The notes: generated from the letters alone by a model not told the origin. 64,000 nucleotides of DNA from Asterella californica (GCA_036924285.1 JAYKYS010000004.1:26258001-26322000), one strand, 5' to 3'; positions 49,953 to 62,503 are shown, counted from the first letter of the stretch. Numbers and translations: made by a program.

Positions 49953-52110
49953 GTGATCGGGCACCAGGCATCGACCGGATGTCAGTGGCTATCCTTCAAG
50001 ACCTTTGGTCATTTCTTGGTCCAGACTGTACACGATTGCTTGTCGAGTCCTAGAATACAAGTATTTTTGTGCCTTATTTCCTTCGTGGAGTCATTAAGTT
50101 GCTTCCTAAAGGATCTGCATCACCTACCGACCTCAATGACTAGCGACCTATAACTCTTCTAACTATGCACTACAAGCTAGCAGCTAAGTTGTTTGCTCTC
50201 CGCTGGCAGTTGTTCTACCCCACTTGCTACCTCCAGAGCATATCGGCTTTATCACGGACAGATCCACAATAGATAAAGTGTTTACATTCGTCTTTACTCG
50301 TGAGTTCCTTCGAAGGAGAGTTCGCTCTGCTCATTTTGTTCAGCTGTACTTTTCCAAAGCATATGATAGGCTCCACCAAGAGTTCTTGTGACCACTTCTA
50401 AGGGCTCTCAGATTTCCAAAGCACTTTATATAACTCATCCAAGGTATTTTCACGAAGACCATGGTCATAGTTCATGCAGCTAGAAGTTTCACATTAGTCT
50501 TCCCACTACAACGAGGGGTTCGACAAGGTTGCCCCCTCGCCCCGTTGCTTTATACTCTTTCCACTATGCCATTGATCAATCCCGTGAAGTGGGTGCGGAT
50601 GGCCGAGGCGATTCAGACAGTCCAGATTCAGGAACACGCTATTCGTGGATGACGCTGGGATTTATCTCGCACTACAACACACATCTTTCAAGGGTCTTCA
50701 AGATCTACTGATGTACTTTCAATCAAATGGTTGGCAAATGGCAACCCACCCGAATTTGGCTCCATTCACTCGGCTGCTCAATTCTATAGCAACAAGACAC
50801 GTGAAGGTATTTGGCTGTTTCTATATGACCTTCTCCACATCTACCGTTTGGCGTCACTCTATCCAACCTCTTATCGTCAAATTTATTCGAGATTCGTTTC
50901 ATTATTATTCTTTTCCCTCTCGTCTCCTGTTATAACGCCATGTCCTCATCCCTTCTCCCACCTATCTGCTTTCCCCTTATTCATCTCACGGCGTCAGTTC
51001 AAACATGTCTCACAACCATACTCTGGAATTTCTTATGGGGATATCAACCCAATGGAAACTCGAAAATTCCCTTACTAGCTTGGGACTGTATTGTTCAGCT
51101 CTATCATAAAAGGGACCTCAGCCTACTACAGCTGCTTCCCCTCAATTAGCCTCTCCTTGCAACTCAAACCCTCAAGACAATATCTCAGGTGCCTCCGCCA
51201 ACATGACTGGCACCGTTCCGCGCTTTGCTCCTCCTCTACAATCATCACTCCCTTCGCCCGCCCCTTACTAGGTCTTCATTAGCAACCATGTTATTACTTG
51301 CTCCCCATACGTCATCCAGTCCTATGACACTACATATTGCGCTACGCTCGGTCTGGACCAAAATCGCCTCGCACTTACATTTCAATCTCTCCACTCAGGT
51401 GCTTCCTGCTACTTTCATCATTTCACAGTTACTGCTTTTCTTGCAATGCTACACAAGTCTCCGCCCCGCTCATGCTCAGGAAGCACTTCAAGTCAGTTCC
51501 TCTCTCCAGTTTACGTCCATACGATAGTAATGGTGCCATAAGAGGTGGCTACGCTCACAATTTGCACATAAACATGACGTTCTTGCATTTTAACCCCTTT
51601 ATTAGCGCTGCCAATGCCATCCTCTACGAATACTTTGCAATCCCCAGCGTGAACATGAGAACAGGACCATCAACTCGACCTCCACGGTGTATCAATTCAG
51701 CACTTTTTTCTCTATTTGCGACCTGACTCTACTTCAGTATATGACCGTCTTAACAATCGCTGGCAACTAAGGTGACCTTCGTCCCGGTGGAACCGAGTCT
51801 CCGAATATATTTGGACTCACATTGAGTTTTCCTATGATAACGGTTACATCAATATTTCTTCACAGGGGCCAGAGCTGCACGAGTCTTTCTTGTCTATACT
51901 GCTGTGCCTCATGGCAGCATGTGTTCCTCTCCTGTTCGCGCTGATGGCCACTCTGGGATACTCTTTCCTTCAGATTTCCGCTTCTTGCCCGCCTCGTCAC
52001 TCAAAATCTTTCGCTACCTGTTCTTATTGGCGCCCTTGCTAACACGACCCCCTCGTATTTCTGTTCTTGCTTCTTCAGGTTTGACGGCTATCCTGGACAC
52101 TTAGTTGCAC
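49953..52110 (+). mobile_element. LINE relic, right half (reverse transcriptase and C-terminal region)
   Basis: Continues the LINE from before the MULE: APGIDRMS at 49961, NDWRPITLLT-like sequence near 50130, the aspartate block FSKAYDRLHQEFL near 50345-50390, GVRQGCPLAPLLYTL near 50518 and the FVDD box near 50642. Stops and frameshifts break it into many frames (for example 50731-51078, 51337-51726). The 3' border is not clear and lies before the R2-like element near 52.1 kb. Confidence 0.75.
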
Positions 52111-52139
52111 TCATCTATTTGGATGTGACTCCTGCACCT

Positions 52140-55100
52140 TCCCTGCCTGGCTCCCGATTCGCCTTGCTCGCACCCGCCTGCAAACCCACCCGCCTGGAGT
52201 TGAATATCGGGAGGGAGGCGCGCGCGGGGAGGGAGGCAGAGAGGATCGCAGTAGTTTTAGAGTGAGAGGTGAGGGTGTTAGAGTGTGATAGGGGGTAGTT
52301 TTTTTAACATATTCTTTTTCATGTTGTTTTTTTCTTTCTTTTGGTTTTAAAATTGACACATTTGGTGGAAAGATGAGTGAGTATTAAATAGTTTTTGATT
52401 TTCTGAGAAGTTAGGGTTAGAGAGGGTTCCTTTTAGGGTTTTTGTGAGACCTTTGATAGTTCTTGACAATTTTTGTCACATTCATTGTATTTGTTTCTCT
52501 CTATCTTTACATATCAGGGTTCAGGGTTCTTCTTTCTTCTTTTCTTTTTCTTCTTTTCTTCGTTTTCTCTCTTTTTATTTTTGTTGTTCTTATTCTTCTA
52601 TGTTCCTTTTTCTTTTTGGAGATGTTTCTGTTATGATTACCGTTTGATCGGATATCGTTTTTCTCTAGCTATGGGTACTCTCTCTCCCATGAGATCGAGA
52701 CTGATTCGAGACACACCATGTCCGGTGTGCAATCAGTTATTTACTTCGCAAGGAGTAAAATCTCATGTGGGAAAGATGCACAAGAGCTATGATACGACCA
52801 CATGGGATGCCCAGGTTAGCCGAGATCAGAGGTCTACACGTGCAGTCACTATGGCACCATTAGCCCTTCTTCCTGGAGTTCCTCCAGAGTCGTGGGAGTG
52901 GATGAGAGTCCACTCTGGCACTATTCTGAGTTTGTTCGAGATGAGTTTCCCTTGTCCGCGTTTGTTCCATTGGTTACCTCGTGCTCTTCATGACGAGGTG
53001 AGACAAGCATTTCGTCTACCTCTCGACATGTTGGCACGGAACACCAAGGACGAGGCGGCATGGTTACTATTTCTTCTACTTCCTCGTTGGTGTCTCTGTT
53101 ATACTCGAGGTGGCAGAGGAGGACATCGGGAGGTGGCGGCCCGTCTTCGGAGATTCCGTGCTGGTGATTGGGCGTCCTTACAGGAGGAATCAATCCGTGC
53201 GGTACGAGGTAGGAGTGAGTCTGCCTCTACACGTGATGTCCCATCTTCCGCTCGCATACGACGCTGTAGGATGTTAGGTCAGGCTGGAGAGTACAGTAGA
53301 GCTGCTAGAGCACTGCATCCTTTGTCATTGGCATGTCCTACCGAGGAGACGATCGCTGCGTTGCGTTCCCTTCACCCCTCACCGGGTGATCCCCCACCAC
53401 CTGAGGTTCAGGACTATCAGCCTGAGGAGCCATTATGTCTCGATAGATCTTTGTTTGCCCAGGCCTTGTGTACAGCTCCACGTCTATCTTCTGGAGGTCT
53501 GTCTGGGATGGTCTACGAGCACCTACGGGATTGTTTTCAGACAGACGACCCCTCTAGTGGTTTCACGGAGCTTTTTCAGGTAGCGGCAGCAGTAGCTCAG
53601 GGACATATTCCTCAGTCTATAGCTCAGGTACTAGGGACAGCTAGACTTTTGGCCATGACGAAGGATGGTGGAGGGATCCGACCGATAGCCATCGGCGAGA
53701 TTCTCTTACGACTTATCAGTCGTACCATTGTCCTTCAGCTTCGAGATACTTTTCAGGACCACCTTTGCCCACATCAGTTTGGAGTTGCGACACCGGGAGG
53801 TTGTGAGTCTGTGTCTTTCGGCATTAGAGCTCTCTTGGACATCCATCCCGATTGGGTTGTCCTACAGGTGGACGTGGAAAACGTCTTTAATAGCGTTTCT
53901 CGCGCTTCCATCTTTAGAGAGCTCATGGATGGTGAGGGATCTCTGGCGGGTCTGATCCCTTTCGTGCGATCCTTCTATGGTTCTCCTTCTTCTCTTTACT
54001 ACCAGCACGGTCCTACGATAGAGGGGGTTTCAGTCATCAGCTCCGCTGCAGGTACTCGTCAGGGAGATCCTTTGGGTGGACCCCTCTTTGCCTTAGCTCA
54101 CTACAGAGCTCTCTTGGCCACCGCCTTGGCTGCTCCAGGTTGTGTTTTTCCATCTCTAGCCGATGATACGCACATCGTAGGACCGGCGGACCAAGTCGGT
54201 GTTGCCTTTGACCACCTTGTCTCTCAATTGGCCTTGGTAGGGCTGAGGGTGAAGGTGTCAAAGTGCAAGGCTTGGTCTCCCATAGGTATACCGTCGGACC
54301 TACAGCTCCCGGAGGGATTTGTTATCCCCACTGATGGTTTACGCATCCTCGGAGTACCTGTGGGTACAGAGGACTTTGTCTCTCGATTCTTAGATGTTGC
54401 TCTAGCGGAGGACGTTTTGCATATTAAGGATCTCCCTATGTTGGAGGATCCTCAAGTCGTCTTTGGTATCCTTTACTCTTCCATTGCGCGGCGTCCGAGT
54501 TACTTACTCCGCACAGTACCTCCATCTCCTATCTTCATCTCGCGCCTCAGAGAGTTTGATAAGAAGATCATGAGGGTGTTTGGCGACATCATAGGACCGG
54601 GGACTTTTGACTGTGTGGCAGGACCTCTCGCACGTAGGCAGACATCTTTGCCGATATCATGTGGCGGAGTGGGCTTATTATCCATGGAGGAGACGGCTCC
54701 GGTAGCCTTTTTGGGTAGTTGGGCCCTCTCAGCACCTTGGCTCTGTTGTCGTTTTCTCGTGCGAGATAGACCTATTCTAGAGAGCTACGTGACAGAGGTG
54801 GAGGATGGTTCTTACCCACTACAGATGTGTCTCCGTGAGGCAAGAGATGGCCTGACTCTTGAGGCACGTGAGGCACACCCTCGATTCGATACCTTAGCTA
54901 CCGATGGATCTCGCGGACTACAGTCTTCTCTGACGGGGCACCACTTCCAGCAGGTTCTCCATGCTCTCTTAGTGGATCCTTCCATCTCACGGGATACTAG
55001 AGCTCGACTCCGCTCTTGTTCGGGCAAAGGCGCAGGCTCTTGGCTCATAGCTCGACCTTGCATTAGAGCGTTCCGACTCGCACCGACTATCTTCTCTACA

Positions 55101-55935
55101 GCGATGAGGTTCCGCCTAGGCTTGGTACAGCCTGTTGCTTCGGCACTATCCACTTGCGAGTGCGGTGTCTCGCTCGACACATCAGGTCGTCATCTTGCTC
55201 GATGTCCTCATGGTGGAGAGCGGATAGCTACCCACGATGCCATCAGAGACGTCGTGTTTGCCTTAGCACGGGAGAGCGGTCACATGACGTGGAGAGAGCG
55301 TTGGTATGCCCTTCAGACAGGAGGATCAGTGAGAGCTGACCTATACATGATGAGAGAGGATCAGGTCTCAGTGGCTGATGTGGTTGTCACGGATCCGACA
55401 CGGGACTCAGTAGCGGCACAGGTGATCACCCATCCCCCAGGATGGGCTGCAGGCGTGGCGGCAGCAGCGAAGGTGACCAAGTACAGGGGTATGCAAGTGG
55501 GACATCGCTTCATCCCTTTAGCTATGGAGATATACGGATCGACATGTTTGGAGTTCGATGTCTTTTTGAGAGACTGTGCTAGAGCCTATCATGAGAGGCG
55601 CCAGGGAGTTCCACTTTCTCTTTCTTTCTGCACCATGTTTTTCCGACAGCGAGTTTCCATTGCTCTACAGAGAGCTTTAGCAGGAGCAGTTCACAGGAGG
55701 GCAATCGCAGTAGGTGATGCCTCTTCAGGTGCGCCAGTTGTTTCTAGAGGTACTGATTTTTTGATCTCCGACATTATAGGTGCGACAGGCGATTTTAGAG
55801 CTACTGATAGCGGGGCTTAGCCCCGATGTTCTTTCCTTCGGGGTGGTTGTTGCTTGGCCCTTCGGGTCCTTTCTTTCCCTTGTGAGGCTTGATGGGGTCT
55901 TCCCATCCGTTTGCTATTCATTGGGTCGCGTGTTT
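52140..55935 (+). mobile_element. R2-like (RLE-type) non-LTR retrotransposon, apparently full length
   Basis: The element carries one long open frame (52671-55820) with a 5' leader of about 530 bases that is GA- and T-rich, and a 3' tail of about 115 bases. The 3' end is set at TCGCGTGTTT near 55935 by comparison with the tails of the fragments at 22437-23960 and 42190-42740. The 5' border is uncertain. I saw no target duplication. Confidence 0.7.
52671..55820 (+). CDS. reverse transcriptase / restriction-like endonuclease polyprotein of the R2-like LINE
   Basis: A single open frame of 1,049 codons. Order of parts: N-terminal C2H2 zinc finger (C17, C20, H32, H37); reverse transcriptase with VLQVDVENVFN (D401), GTRQGDPLGGPLF (about 460) and SLADDTHIVGP (D498, D499); then a CCHC knuckle CECGVSL...RHLARC (C829, C831, H841, C845); and a restriction-like endonuclease core with D890 (VRADLY), D903 (ADVVVTD) and K934/K937 (AKVTKY). 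This order is that of R2/RLE-type LINEs and not of APE-type plant LINEs. I chose the ATG at 52671 because the preceding in-frame stretch is a phenylalanine/leucine-rich translation of a T-rich leader. No stop or frameshift is present, so it could be active. Confidence 0.9.
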   Translation: MGTLSPMRSRLIRDTPCPVCNQLFTSQGVKSHVGKMHKSYDTTTWDAQVSRDQRSTRAVTMAPLALLPGVPPESWEWMRVHSGTILSLFEMSFPCPRLFHWLPRALHDEVRQAFRLPLDMLARNTKDEAAWLLFLLLPRWCLCYTRGGRGGHREVAARLRRFRAGDWASLQEESIRAVRGRSESASTRDVPSSARIRRCRMLGQAGEYSRAARALHPLSLACPTEETIAALRSLHPSPGDPPPPEVQDYQPEEPLCLDRSLFAQALCTAPRLSSGGLSGMVYEHLRDCFQTDDPSSGFTELFQVAAAVAQGHIPQSIAQVLGTARLLAMTKDGGGIRPIAIGEILLRLISRTIVLQLRDTFQDHLCPHQFGVATPGGCESVSFGIRALLDIHPDWVVLQVDVENVFNSVSRASIFRELMDGEGSLAGLIPFVRSFYGSPSSLYYQHGPTIEGVSVISSAAGTRQGDPLGGPLFALAHYRALLATALAAPGCVFPSLADDTHIVGPADQVGVAFDHLVSQLALVGLRVKVSKCKAWSPIGIPSDLQLPEGFVIPTDGLRILGVPVGTEDFVSRFLDVALAEDVLHIKDLPMLEDPQVVFGILYSSIARRPSYLLRTVPPSPIFISRLREFDKKIMRVFGDIIGPGTFDCVAGPLARRQTSLPISCGGVGLLSMEETAPVAFLGSWALSAPWLCCRFLVRDRPILESYVTEVEDGSYPLQMCLREARDGLTLEAREAHPRFDTLATDGSRGLQSSLTGHHFQQVLHALLVDPSISRDTRARLRSCSGKGAGSWLIARPCIRAFRLAPTIFSTAMRFRLGLVQPVASALSTCECGVSLDTSGRHLARCPHGGERIATHDAIRDVVFALARESGHMTWRERWYALQTGGSVRADLYMMREDQVSVADVVVTDPTRDSVAAQVITHPPGWAAGVAAAAKVTKYRGMQVGHRFIPLAMEIYGSTCLEFDVFLRDCARAYHERRQGVPLSLSFCTMFFRQRVSIALQRALAGAVHRRAIAVGDASSGAPVVSRGTDFLISDIIGATGDFRATDSGA

Positions 55936-56861
55936 CCCCTGCAAACCTGGAAGCACTCTTCTCCACAACGCGGGTTGACCAGTTTCTTACTTATCTAGGC
56001 AGAACCCCCTGAAGGTCACGTGAGCATGCCGGTTTGCATCCCCTTACGTGGTCTGATATATACTTTCGGGCCCGCCTTGGCTCTCATAAAGCATCCAATG
56101 CCAACGGGTTCCCGCTCTTACAGAGTGGACTCACCGCTTGCCGGATAGTCTTAGTGTCGGTTCGCTCCTCTTGGCTTGTATCGACGGCCCTCCTTGTACC
56201 TATGTCTTTTATCTAATAAAGTCCTATCGAGTTTGCAATATTCCTTTTCAAATAATAAACACACACACAAGATCAAAATCATTTTAATTTATTGCCGGCA
56301 GGGTTAGGTAGTAAATTAATTAAACGCCTCCATATATGCCTTTCGCCGGAGGAGGTTAATATATAAATATAATGCTTACTTGTTCATTGCTCATAGAAGA
56401 CATCGCCGTAGGATTACCTCATACATTATCGTATTCTTTATCTGTCCAGTATAAATATAATCTTTGCTGCTAATTTCTGAATTCTTCTTTTTGGGGAAAC
56501 GTACACATGAACAACTAAACCTACTCACTGGTTAGGATATATATTATATGTCTTGTAAAATGACGCTTATTTAAAATCCCAATCCCGGACTTATAGCCTG
56601 AGGAACGTCTCAGCCTGCTCTCGATTTATAGGTTCTGTCTCGATCAGCTCCCGGAAAGTTTAACTTTTAACATTTATAATAATTTTAATTTTTTATTATA
56701 ACCTACTACATTATATTTTTATAACACTTACCTGTTTTCCGCTAAGAGAAAACGATTTTCACTGTACAAGTACGTTGGGGATGTCTATTATTATTTATTA
56801 TTCACTCAGACTGGATTTCACGTTCAGCAACATTTTCACCAAGCGGCTTAATGCAAATTCC
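55936..56861. other. DNA between the R2-like LINE and inverted repeat 3
   Basis: No gene is recognised. The first 280 bases are GC-richer and end in CTAATAAAG near 56215; they may be an extra 3' part of the LINE or flanking DNA. The rest is AT-rich with short frames only. Confidence 0.45.
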
Positions 56862-59800
56862 TTATGTTCAAATGATCAGATTAAGGGACACTATTGTCTG
56901 GCGACTTCGTTTCATGCTCGCACGCTCCGATATTTTCTGTCCCGCACTCAGTCCCCGTACTTCTTCACTAGCGAGAAGGGTACTTGTTATCTCTCTCCTC
57001 CAACTTCCTCCACGCGTCGTTCACGTGCAAAGCGAACATGCTTACAACTCCGACACACACTACTCTGCTTCAACAAGTTTACATACGCCTGACGGACGCG
57101 ACGAGACTACTGTACACAGGACCGGCCTCCCTGAACTACACAGATAGGAAGTTGCAACTTTCGATTGTATCCTTTATTCGACAGATAATTCTACAGCGTG
57201 GGACGGTGGGTTGGCCCAACCTATATTAAAATATTGATGACTCCATCTACAGCTCATCAATTATACCAACAGAGGATGTTGCTGCTACATTGGATATCAA
57301 CACCTCAATTTGGCTTACTAATTTCCGCAATTTGCTAACATATCACATCGGGAGCAAAAACCCAGCTTTACTTCAATTCCTAAGGAGAAATCACGTCACA
57401 TATCAACTTTTCCTACTGTGTTCAATATCCGTACCCTGCACCAGAACAGTTAAATTGTCAGAACCGTCCACTCTAAAACATGAGATGAAAACCAACAACA
57501 GACAGAAGTTCCGAAGTCGGAGTACGAAGAGTCCTCTGCATCCACAAAGATCAGCGTAGGGACTCACCAGAGTTATCCATGGGGTTTACTGCCTGAGCTG
57601 GTTCGGCTTCTTTGATCTCCACCACAACAACATCAGAAGTCAAGAAGGTTTTCGCGACCGATGAGGCATTTTCTAAGCAGCACCTAACCACCTGCAAGTC
57701 ATCACCTTGGTGTTAGGACCCAGAAAGACAAAATGACTCAAATAAAGAAGTCCTCCACGAATGCCGGCAATTCTCAGCGATAGATGGATACGGTAACATA
57801 CCTTAGCAGGGTCAATGATTCCGGCAGCCATCAGATCCTCGTACACTCCAGTTGCAGCGTTGTAACCCCAGTTAGGGTTGGGGTTCGATAGAACCTGAGA
57901 CGAGAGACGGAGGCACATTAGTGTGGCTGAATTCCTAGCGGCTAATTCCTAATCACTAACGCTAACAAGCAAATAAAGGAAGCAACGAACTACCAACTTA
58001 CCTTCTCAACCACAACACTTCCGTTAACTCCGGCGTTCTTCGCAATAAGCTTCAAGGGGTAGCTCAAAGCTCGTTTGACGATATCGGCTCCAACCTGGCA
58101 TATGAAGGGCTGTATAGTCAGGGGCGCCATACAAAACTTCGCACAAGTATTTTCAGGTAACCAGTGAATCTGAAACCGAGTGATCCTGATCTCGGTCGGC
58201 TGAACTCCAGAGCCCAAGCTGTAACCCAACCGATCGAGCTAATGCATCACGAAAATCATACCCGATCCGACAACCGAAGCATTCCGACGTCTGCACTACC
58301 AAGCACAATAGACTCGCTTCTGCACCTGATTTTGTACCCGAGGAACTCCCTACGTACATGCTTAATACGGGTAATTCTTGCCCCTATCACAAGCACGTCT
58401 AGAAACCGTAGAAAGCTCCAACGACGTCCGTCAACAAATACCTTTTGTTCATCGTTCTCAAGAGTTGCTTTGATGTCGTCGACCTTCGCAGCAAGTCTGA
58501 GGAGAGTCGATCCTCCTCCGACAACAATTCCTTCTTCAACGGCCGCCTGCAATTAACCCAATGTCGTTTGTTACCCCAGATCATGTTCAGACACGGGAAG
58601 AAACTCAAAACCATGACGACCAGGCCACGGCAGCGCCAAGTAAACAGTGTTCGACTTTACCTTTGTAGCATTCAGAGCATCTTCAACTCTGAGCTTCTTC
58701 TCCTTCAACTCAGTCTCAGTTTGAGCACCGACCTGGACAGAAAGAACGAACATTAGGCAAGTCGAACGATATCTACAAATACTTTCCTCTCTACTGCAAG
58801 CGTAAATAGTAGAACCAATTAGAGGGAGTACAGCCGAATATTCTACCACATGTACCCGAGCCCCCAACCTTACACACCACTTCCCAACTGACAACTGAAT
58901 GTAAGCTCAAGATATTAGCTGGTAAGAAAGCAAACGAAGGAAAGAAGATTCAATGAGAAGACCCCTACGTACTTGAATGATCGCTACTCCTCCCGAAAGC
59001 TTGGCGATTCTCTCGTTCAGTTTCTCCTTCTCGTATTCTTGCTCAGCAACCTCAATCAAATTCCGAATCTGCACGACTCTCTTGCTGACGGCATCTTGAG
59101 TAGATCCATCACCGACAATGGTGGTAGCGTCCTTAGTGAGTTCAATCTTAGCAGCGTTACCCAAAACTTCCTTCCCGACCTTCTCAAGAGAAAGACCTAT
59201 CTCATCCCTAATCACAGTTCCTGCAGGGACAGCTCAAATGTGGTTAGCTCAATGATTGGTTCAACCTCAATTAGCTCAAGGACTGACGAAAACAGCGGGG
59301 AAGAATTTGCCGGGAAGCATCTGTAGTAACACCCCTATCCACCCCCCGTCGGGATAAGCTATCCTGTGCATGGGCTCGTACTTCCTCAGACCAGAGCAGA
59401 CACGATATAACACACGAGGAATAGGCACTTCCTCTAGAAAGGGTTTTACCTGCAGTCAGGCAAGCAATGTCATCAAGGTACTGACTCTTGCGCTCTCCGA
59501 ATCCAGGTGCCTTCAAAGCCGCGACCTTCAGAGAACCACGCAGCTTGTTCACCACAAGGGTGGCCAGTGCTTCTTGCTCAATATCTTCTGCAATGATAAC
59601 CAAAGGATATCCACCACGGATGGCATCCTCTAGAATTCCAATCATGTCACGTGCGGTCTTGATTTTCTTATCGACGAGTAACAACTGCACAGTTCATCGC
59701 GCAGACGCGTGAGTAGAGACAGGCAAACTGACGTGCACAATCAATCAGCCTAGCTTCGCGCAGGCGCATATTCTGATTCTGAATATAAACGCACCTGCCG

Positions 59801-62503
59801 GGTATGCCCTTGCCTGAAAACATTAATTACAACTGAATGACTGAACAGTACCTTGCAGTTATCGTATTCCACGATCATCTTCTCGGGGTCCGTAACGAAG
59901 TATGGCGAGATGTAGCCTCTATCGAACTGCATACCCTCAACAACATACAAGCTGTTCTCCGCACTCCTTCCTTCTTCAAGCGTGACAACACCCTTTCGGC
60001 CGACCCTGCTCATTGCCTCGGCAATCATCGCACCAACTTCCTCATTGTTTCCCGCACTGACAGCTGCGACATCAGCTAGTTCACTGTCTTCCACCTAAGG
60101 AGATCGAGGCGGAAACAAGTCAATACCACATTCAACAACCCTTCATTCGGGTAATAAACCAACACGGACTTTAAGGAACGAAAGTACTGATGACGGCGTA
60201 CCTCCTTCGCGAGCAATTTCAACTCGTGCACGAGACCAACAATCGTCTTGTCAATTCCCCGAATAATCTGGATTGGATTAGCACCCGCAGCAACAACCTG
60301 CAAACGTTCGTACGCAAGTGTCAAGCACCCCTACTCCACCTTCAAATGGAAACGATGCTGTACTCACTACGAACATATGGTATCAATCCATTGACCACAA
60401 AACGTACAAACAGAATATAATGTGAAATACCGACCACAAACTTCAGAGTTCAATGAGGAACTCACCTTAACCCCCTCCGCGATGAGGCCTTGAGCGAGCA
60501 CAACAGATGTGGTTGTACCGTCTCCAGCCAAGTCGTTGGTCTTAGCGGCAGCTTGTCTCACTAACTTCGCGCCAATGTTCTCAACGGGGTCCTCGAGTTC
60601 CACCTGATAAACAGACCAAGCATCACATCACATCACAAGATGTGTCAACATAAAAGCTCGCAGGTATGTCCTGGAAATCAATGTAAGAGCCAGGTGAAAA
60701 ACGTAGGAGCATGGAACTGGTAAAGTTCCTCGATCACGGAATGGTGCAACCATTATTGCACTTCAATTCCCAGACCGAGTACCTTAGACCCCTAAAATGT
60801 TGCTTTCCCAAATCGTTCGGTGGAGAGTACCAAGAGAGAATTGTGTCGTAGCTAACACTCAAGTAGGTGGTTTCAAATTGCGGAGGTAGTTTCAAATAAA
60901 TCCTATACCCTAAGCCGCACTAATAAATACACTCTAGTTAAACCCTTAAGACTGCACAGAACATGAATGCCAATAATGCCAATTAATCCATTCTAGTCTA
61001 TTGTGCGCTACATGAAACACCAAAAATGTGCACTAACAACAGCAGGCACGCACTTCACTGACATGCCGACCTGACAAAAAAACGGGATGAGAGGGTATTC
61101 GTACGAAACCATGGACAAAACACTGAAACCAAGGCAACATATAACGAAACGCAGCATGCTACTTCACGGCAACTAGAAAGCAATTAACAATCATCTAGTG
61201 TAGTTGTAGAGAGGGAGCGTCGGTGTCTCTTTCCATAGCAAAAGGCTCGGCTAGCAAGATGATGAGAAACGCGCCTAAGGGGCGTTTCATATTCAAGGTC
61301 CAACTAATGATAGCCACACGTAAGAAACCAGTCTTGAACACTAAACCACAGAATGCACCGCGGTCGCGAGAACAAGTGAAACGAACACTTAACAACAGCG
61401 TGCTAGTGCTGAAGCAGAAAGCAATGCAGCGAATCCGTCCTCGTACCTCCTTGGCAACCGTCACACCATCATTCACAATCTTCGGAGATCCGTACTTGCT
61501 CTCAAGAACCACATTCCTGCCCTTAGGACCGAGGGTAACTCCGACGAGGTCCGCCAATTTGTTCACTCCAGCCTGCAGAAACAATGACGGCGCTCACCGG
61601 CTAAGCTAACCACATCAAATCTGAGATCTCCGATCATTATCTTCAAGTTCGGCTAAATCTCACTTAAACCCTTCCTCAGTAGACAGGCAGACACCCCTGG
61701 ACTGGCAATCCCAAGCATTAAAAGCCGTGACACACTATCCCACCATGAAAATTACCTGCATTTTCTTCGTGGCCGAACCGTCCTGGTTGAAGTACAGTTC
61801 CTTAGCCATGGCACTGGTGCGGACAACTCCACCCCTGGTCATGCTCCTGGATTGCCTCCTGTGCACATCACTGAAGGAGAGACGAGAGAAAGCAGAGGAC
61901 GACGCCAACGATTGAACACTCTTCGTCGTGGAGCTAATTTCCACATTCCTCAAAGAAGCGGCGACATTCACTGCAGCCATGGTAGCAGACGCCATAGAAC
62001 TAGTCTCGATAAAGGGCTAGAGCTTCTCCAAAATGTGTAATCTCCAGACTGCAGTCTTCTACTCCCGTCAAGTTTTCCTTGAACGTGGAGCTCCACACCG
62101 GATGACGTTCACTACTGGAGGCGCAAGTCCAACCAGAAATCTCGAGTTTCCTCTGGGATGAGAGAGGCGCCGTGGGGTCTAGAGTAAGAAATCCTCCCAG
62201 GAGAACAGGATAACGCACTAGATCATAACGAAGGGATGGGAGATCGTCTAGAAGCAGTCGGTGACTGTGAATGCACCTGTGCCTCCAGAACCTTCTGTCG
62301 GGCCATAGGGACATACACTCTCAGACAAACCTAATCCTTTGGTTTCTAACCACAACCCCAGACCATGTACGCTCGACGGTCCAATAACTTGTCTCTGACT
62401 GGACGTGGTTAAGATCTTTGCCGTACTTGCAGCCTTGCAGGCCCATTTTGGGCCGTAGTGTACTTTGAGTACTGCAGTAAATCCAGGATTGCGTTGCCTT
62501 TTC
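56862..62503 (-). repeat. long inverted repeat 3, right arm
   Basis: Reverse complement of 34714-40122. It contains the complete CPN60B gene plus about 500 bases of upstream and 560 bases of downstream DNA. About 16.7 kb, including the transposon nest, separates the arms. Confidence 0.9.
57422..61995 (-). CDS. CPN60B: chloroplast chaperonin 60 subunit beta
   Basis: Forms the chloroplast GroEL-like chaperonin with alpha subunits and folds imported and plastid-made proteins such as Rubisco large subunit. Thirteen exons: 61995-61756, 61572-61447, 60603-60466, 60297-60202, 60094-59852, 59684-59450, 59220-58973, 58732-58661, 58546-58442, 58094-58002, 57894-57802, 57691-57568 and 57435-57422. All junctions are GT-AG and in phase, giving 608 codons, the usual length for plant CPN60 beta. 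Exon 1 is a serine/threonine-rich transit peptide followed by [12 protein letters not shown]. Visible family blocks: [18 protein letters not shown], the ATP-binding [11 protein letters not shown] (D150), [49 protein letters not shown] and a C-terminus ending NPMDNSGYGY. The last exon is only 14 bases. No defect was found. Confidence 0.96.

Noticed and set aside
52473..52670. N-terminal extension of the R2-like LINE frame
   Set aside because: It would start at a TTG and encode mostly F, L and S from a T-rich leader. The ATG at 52671 directly precedes the zinc finger.
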